Assembly: GCA_012729495.1 (NCBI GenBank)
Contig: JAAYCZ010000018.1
Span: forward strand, 1 to 64,000
Direction of reading: 5' to 3'
DNA length: 64,000 nt
From: Syntrophomonadaceae bacterium
GTDB lineage: Bacteria > Bacillota > Syntrophomonadia > Syntrophomonadales > Syntrophomonadaceae
In this document: positions 60,401 through 64,000 of the stretch, one piece after another
How the letters are laid out: the number at the start of each line of letters is the position of its first letter
Numbering within the stretch: position 1 is the stretch's first letter
Made by a program: the position numbers and the translations under genes
The notes under the pieces: model-generated
The model's database searches: none
What the model saw: the letters and a program-made list of their open reading frames with translations, nothing else
Told to the model about the DNA's origin: nothing

Positions 60401-60480
60401 CCGTTTAACCTCCCATGTACTTTATAATGAATAGTTTTATATATTTCGCCGCTGTCGTCAAGGTTGGCTGATTAAAATAG

Positions 60481-60515
60481 CTTAATAACCTGGTGCCTGG
60501 CACCAAGTTATTAAG
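60481..60515. repeat. 35-bp near-perfect palindrome between dapB and rqcH
   Basis: CTTAATAACCTGGTGCC and its complement (GGCACCAAGTTATTAAG) form a near-perfect 35-base palindrome centred on GGTGCCTGGCACC. The two flanking genes diverge, so it is not a terminator of either. Confidence 0.65.
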
Positions 60516-60526
60516 TTATTATGGAA

Positions 60527-60556
60527 TTGAATGCGACCGGCGGTAAATGTTATACT
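60527..60556 (+). promoter_or_regulatory. Sigma-A-like promoter of rqcH
   Basis: TTGAAT (60527-60532) and TATACT (60551-60556) with an 18-base spacer, 105 bases before the rqcH GTG. Confidence 0.6.
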
Positions 60557-60660
60557 GAGTGCTGATAGTTGAGAGTTTTACATAATTTGAAAAAATCATG
60601 CAATACTATCACTCTGAACGATAGTGAAGCGTTGATTTAAATTTTTTAAGGAAATTTGCT

Positions 60661-62445
60661 GTGCCTTTTGACGGACTTACGATCAGAGCTCTGTGCCGGG
60701 AACTGGATCTGGAATTAAACCATGCTCGCCTGGATAAGATCCACCAGCCGGAACGGGATGAACTGAATATTACCATACGACAGATAAAAAGCAGCAACCA
60801 GCGCCTTTTAATCTCGGCTAATGCACGCTGGGCCAGATTTCACCTGAGTACCGACAGGAAGGAAAATCCCAGCCAGCCTTCTGCTTTTTGCATGCTGCTG
60901 CGCAAATATCTGGAAGGCGGCAAGATAAAGGAAATCAAACAAATTGGCATGGAACGCATCATCCATATTCGGATTGAAGCGTTGGATGATTTCAAGGAAT
61001 GGAATGATAAGCTGCTCATCTGCGAATTTATGGGACGCCATTCCAACATTATCCTGGTCAATCCGGAAAATAACGTGATCCTGGATGCAATCAGGAAATA
61101 CGGCAACGATGTCAGTTCTTACCGCGAAGTACTGCCAGGCAAAGAATACGTAATTCCCCCCACCCAGAACAAACTTGATCCGCTTACCACTGCCTGGGAG
61201 GATTTTACTGCCGCCATGTGGGATCAGGCGGAAGACACTGCCCTATCGACGGCCATATTTAATATATATACCGGTATCAGCCCGTATTCGGCGCGCAAGA
61301 TATGTTTGCAATGCAACCTTGATCCGGCTGTGCCGGTGGGGCAGACCGGCGAATTCGAACTGCATAAGTTGTATTATTATATCCGCAATTTACTGGATGA
61401 TATCGATCAGGGCCGGATCATTACGAGGATTCACTACAACCATAAAAAGCAGCCGATCGAGTTCAGTCTGTTTGATGATACGGACGACGATACGATTGCC
61501 TTCAGCCGGGCCTATGCCAGCATGAATGAAGTATGCAACGAATTTTACGGGCAGAAGATGAGCATGCTGCGGCTTGATTCCATGAAAACCAATCTTTTGC
61601 GTAATATCAAAGAACGGCTTGATAAGTATTACAAAAAGCGTTTCCTGCAGGAGGGCGATCTGGTCAAAGCCCTGGAAAACGAGAAATACAAGACCTGGGG
61701 TGAACTGTTGACCGCATATGCACATTTGTTTGTCAAAGGCGACCGTGAAGCGGTGCTGGAGGATTTCGACAGCGGCGAACAGATCAACCTGCCGCTGGAT
61801 CCACGCTACACTCCGATTCAGAATGCGCAAAGGTTTTTTAAAATTTACAATAAGAGTCGCGGCGCCCAAAAACATCTGGAAGTGCTGATGGCCCAGAATC
61901 AGGAGGAAATTGATTATCTGGAATCGGTGACGGTGGCCGTACAACAGGCGGAAAATCTTGCCCAGATCGATGAAATCATAGAGGAATTGGAGAAGGAGGG
62001 GTATATGAAAGGCAGTTCCCGCAAAGGCAAAAAACGCGAGCAACGCAGTCAGCCGCGCCGGTTTAACTCCTCAGATGGACTGCTTATTTCCGTGGGTAGG
62101 AATAATCGTCAGAATGACTGGCTGACGCTGCGGGAGGCTGAGCGTAATGATCTCTGGCTGCATACCAAGGATGTCCCCGGCACCCATGTGATTATCAAAC
62201 TGCCGGCCCATATAAAATCGATTCATGACGTGCCTGACCAGACGCTGGTGGAAGCGGCTAGTCTGGCAGCCTATTACAGCAAGGCCAGCCAATCCAACAA
62301 AGTCGCGGTCGATTACACCTTTTGCCAAAATGTAAAAAAACCCAACGCGGCCAAACCCGGGATGGTTATTTATGATAACTACTGGACGATCATGGCCAAT
62401 CCTTGCTCCGAGCTGTTGACCCGGCTGTTGGAAAACGATTTGTAA
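60661..62445 (+). CDS. rqcH: Rqc2/NFACT ribosome-quality-control protein (RqcH, FbpA-like)
   Basis: A 594-residue NFACT protein that binds obstructed large ribosomal subunits and adds alanine tails. Order: NFACT-N (MPFDGLTIRALCRELD, to about 210), a HhH-like region, a long coiled coil (about 285-440), and NFACT-R (from about 465, DGLLISVGRNNRQNDWLT and LWLHTKDVPGTHVII). The start is GTG with AAGGAAA seven bases upstream. It is the only plus-strand gene in the right half and converges with the ATP-grasp gene. Confidence 0.93.
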   Translation: MPFDGLTIRALCRELDLELNHARLDKIHQPERDELNITIRQIKSSNQRLLISANARWARFHLSTDRKENPSQPSAFCMLLRKYLEGGKIKEIKQIGMERIIHIRIEALDDFKEWNDKLLICEFMGRHSNIILVNPENNVILDAIRKYGNDVSSYREVLPGKEYVIPPTQNKLDPLTTAWEDFTAAMWDQAEDTALSTAIFNIYTGISPYSARKICLQCNLDPAVPVGQTGEFELHKLYYYIRNLLDDIDQGRIITRIHYNHKKQPIEFSLFDDTDDDTIAFSRAYASMNEVCNEFYGQKMSMLRLDSMKTNLLRNIKERLDKYYKKRFLQEGDLVKALENEKYKTWGELLTAYAHLFVKGDREAVLEDFDSGEQINLPLDPRYTPIQNAQRFFKIYNKSRGAQKHLEVLMAQNQEEIDYLESVTVAVQQAENLAQIDEIIEELEKEGYMKGSSRKGKKREQRSQPRRFNSSDGLLISVGRNNRQNDWLTLREAERNDLWLHTKDVPGTHVIIKLPAHIKSIHDVPDQTLVEAASLAAYYSKASQSNKVAVDYTFCQNVKKPNAAKPGMVIYDNYWTIMANPCSELLTRLLENDL

Positions 62446-62478
62446 CTGCCGGCAACCCGAGCATGGTTAACCGTTGCC

Positions 62479-63780
62479 TTAAAAGTGGTGTTGAAAACCG
62501 ACCGAATTATGCGGATTGGGCATCCGGATGGTTTCGGAGACATTCGATTTATTCGCTTCATCTATACTGCTGCGCATCCAGAATTGAATTTTCATGGCGG
62601 CGGCTTTGGCATTGCTGCGAGCTTCATCTTCACTGGCACCGGTTGCGATTACATATGCATAGCGGTCTAGCATGGACAAAGGCGGCCTCAGATAAGCCCC
62701 CCGCCGTGGCCGTACAAAGACTTCCAGCACCCCTGCAGATTTGGTGGCGCGGTTCATGCCGGTTACTTTATCCAGTATGCCACCCTGGGCCACGATACGA
62801 TATTGGACGAAAATATGCCGCCGGTAGCGCGGACTTAGATCAGGTTGCTGCCCCAAAGCCAGTTTGATGGTTTCCGCCGTCAGTTCCACCCCCAAACCCA
62901 AATAGATCAGTTTGTTCATCGCCCCTCCGGAGATGCGGGGATTGATTTCAATCAATTTCCACTGTTGATTGACCAGACGCATTTCCAGATGACAGGCACC
63001 GGTTTCCATTCCGTGGGCTTTGACAATTGCGGCTACCGCCCCGGGCAGATCCTGGAGTTTTTCCGGCAGTTCCAGCAGCAAATTGTAACCAGTGATAATA
63101 AAGCGCTGATAAAATGTGACTTCCTGCTCGATGATCGCTGCGATCAGCACATTTTTTTCATGCACTAGAACTTCAATCAAATATTGTGGCCCTTCCAGCA
63201 TCTCTTCGACCAAAATGGATTCAGAGGGACGTTTATTCTGCAGATGACGCAGATAGTAGTTCAACTCCTGCCGGTTGTTGATTTTAAAAACATTTGCCGA
63301 ACCGGTTGAACTCGGTGACTTGATAACGAAGGGATAGGGAAATCCCAGCAAGGGTTCGATATCAGACAACGCCGCCGAGGCTGATATGGCCATAAAACGC
63401 GGACTGTAATCAGTCAGCGATAATATTTCGCGGGAGATGATTTTGTTTTTCATTTGTTTAATGGCATGACAGGTGAATTGATGCAATCCGAATTCATCCG
63501 CCATAATGCAGGCAGTCAGGCAATGGGCTTCGGTAAAACTAACGATAGCGCAAACCTTAATATCACGCATCTGTATTTTAACAATGTTTAATCTAATTTC
63601 TTGCAGATCACGCAAATTGCATGGCAGCATGCTATCGACTTCGGTAAAATCATTGCTCTGCTCAAGATGAGAGCGCCGGTCTGTAAACAGTATTACATAA
63701 TAACCCATTTTTTTTGCCGCTCTCAGCGCATCGCGACTGGAGCCTGACTTTAGGGTACCCAGAAATAAGATCGCCTGCAA
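62479..63780 (-). CDS. ATP-grasp ligase-like protein
   Basis: A 433-residue ATP-grasp protein. N-terminal Rossmann-like preATP-grasp region with LGTLKSGSS, then an ATP-grasp fold (about 100-310) with the FVIKSPSSTGSANV glycine-rich loop, MLEGPQYLIEVLV, and the metal-binding EINPRISGGAM near 290. It is likely an amino acid or peptide ligase, substrate unknown. TTG 63780 is preferred: AAGGAGAGG lies five bases upstream; an ATG at 63807 has no site. The preceding gene is also ATP-grasp, so they may act together. Confidence 0.8.
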   Translation of the reverse strand: MQAILFLGTLKSGSSRDALRAAKKMGYYVILFTDRRSHLEQSNDFTEVDSMLPCNLRDLQEIRLNIVKIQMRDIKVCAIVSFTEAHCLTACIMADEFGLHQFTCHAIKQMKNKIISREILSLTDYSPRFMAISASAALSDIEPLLGFPYPFVIKSPSSTGSANVFKINNRQELNYYLRHLQNKRPSESILVEEMLEGPQYLIEVLVHEKNVLIAAIIEQEVTFYQRFIITGYNLLLELPEKLQDLPGAVAAIVKAHGMETGACHLEMRLVNQQWKLIEINPRISGGAMNKLIYLGLGVELTAETIKLALGQQPDLSPRYRRHIFVQYRIVAQGGILDKVTGMNRATKSAGVLEVFVRPRRGAYLRPPLSMLDRYAYVIATGASEDEARSNAKAAAMKIQFWMRSSIDEANKSNVSETIRMPNPHNSVGFQHHF

Positions 63781-63815
63781 ATTATCCTCTCCTTTAACTG
63801 GAATCATTTATACCA

Positions 63816-64000
63816 TCAGTTGCCGCTGCGCGCATTTCGTGCCAGATACATGGCGTAATGGATCGTATTTCTGACCACATCCAGTTCCAGATCGAAGGCC
63901 GGTGGACAACCGGGGCGCCAATTCACCTCAAAAATCCAGTAGTGGCCTTTGTCATCAAGTCCCATATCAATGCCGATTTCATCGAGCTTCTCCTCAAAAA
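63816..64000 (-). CDS. YheC/YheD-like ATP-grasp protein, C-terminal fragment
   Basis: The frame is open to the window's right edge; about 61 codons are visible, ending with TGA at 63816. The segment FEEKLDEIGIDMGLDDKGHYW and IFEVNWRPGCPPAFD match the C-terminal metal-binding end of YheC/YheD-family ATP-grasp proteins, which are spore-coat associated in Bacillus. The N-terminal ATP-binding part is outside the window. Confidence 0.7.
   Translation of the reverse strand, partial: FEEKLDEIGIDMGLDDKGHYWIFEVNWRPGCPPAFDLELDVVRNTIHYAMYLARNARSGN

Noticed and set aside
61390-62043. 217-codon minus-strand frame opposite rqcH
   Set aside because: Mirror of a well-supported gene with no recognisable features.
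62451-62478. GGCAAC/GTTGCC pair as a shared terminator of rqcH and the ATP-grasp gene
   Set aside because: The stem has only six bases, a 16-base loop and no T-run on either side.
1-64000. tRNA, rRNA, CRISPR array, prophage or complete insertion sequence
   Set aside because: Looked for cloverleaf ends, CCA tails, short evenly spaced repeats and transposase motifs; none was found.

Overview
This window reads as a chromosomal core segment of a spore-forming, low-to-mid-GC Firmicute. It carries spoVS, spoVFA/spoVFB (dpaA/dpaB), a SpoIIIE/FtsK translocase, tepA, remA, ymdB, rny, prkC/prpC and a Bacillus-type LexA box at recA. The LL-diaminopimelate aminotransferase (dapL) and an inserted acyl-CoA synthetase fit a Clostridia-type anaerobe such as the Syntrophomonadaceae. 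That family placement is an inference from gene content, not a measured result.

Layout. 1-2000 (+): the tail of metN, then metI and metQ, an ABC methionine importer ending at a clear terminator. 2550-6430 (-): a riboflavin operon ribD-ribE-ribBA-ribH behind an FMN riboswitch with its own intrinsic terminator. 6549-23147 (-): a long, tightly packed housekeeping run (in transcription order yicC, remA, gmk, rpoZ, coaBC, metK, priA, def, fmt, a DUF116 protein, a YugP-like protease, rsmB, rlmN, a PP2C phosphatase, prkC, rsgA, rpe) that follows the Bacillus order closely. 23147-27962 (-): dapL, dapF and a P-type calcium ATPase. 28072-32520 (-): a less conserved stretch with a degenerate uracil-DNA-glycosylase-like protein, an unknown protein, a LysM-NlpC/P60 wall hydrolase, a PHP phosphoesterase, a renal-type dipeptidase and spoVS. 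32640-48940 (-): ymdB, an unknown gene, rny, recA, thpR, cinA, a short FtsH-like protease with a membrane partner, pgsA, rimO, rodZ, an HTH-PfkB fusion, ftsK/spoIIIE, ylzJ and tepA. 49064-51555 (-): an acyl-CoA synthetase and a metallo-beta-lactamase hydrolase placed inside the otherwise conserved block. 52223-60400 (-): rnj, dapA, dapG, asd, dpaB, dpaA and dapB. 60661-62445 (+): rqcH. 62479-64000 (-): two ATP-grasp genes, the second cut by the window edge.

How the genes work together. asd, dapG, dapA and dapB feed tetrahydrodipicolinate to dapL and dapF for peptidoglycan. dpaA/dpaB divert the DapA product to the spore solute dipicolinate. PrkC and its phosphatase sense wall fragments, and RodZ, FtsK, the LysM hydrolase and the dipeptidase serve wall and division. 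RNase J, RNase Y, YicC and YmdB form an RNA-processing cluster.

Most unusual content is non-coding. (1) A family of about 164-bp palindromic elements with at least four copies (18492, 32023, 34058, 54044), every one lying just downstream of a stop codon. (2) A second repeat family near 51676 and 59424 with a distant relative near 2423. (3) A structured RNA candidate between recA and rny. (4) A hairpin covering the ribosome binding site of the wall hydrolase gene. A large share of genes start with TTG or GTG, and ribE may start with ATT. No tRNA, rRNA, CRISPR array, prophage or intact insertion sequence was seen.
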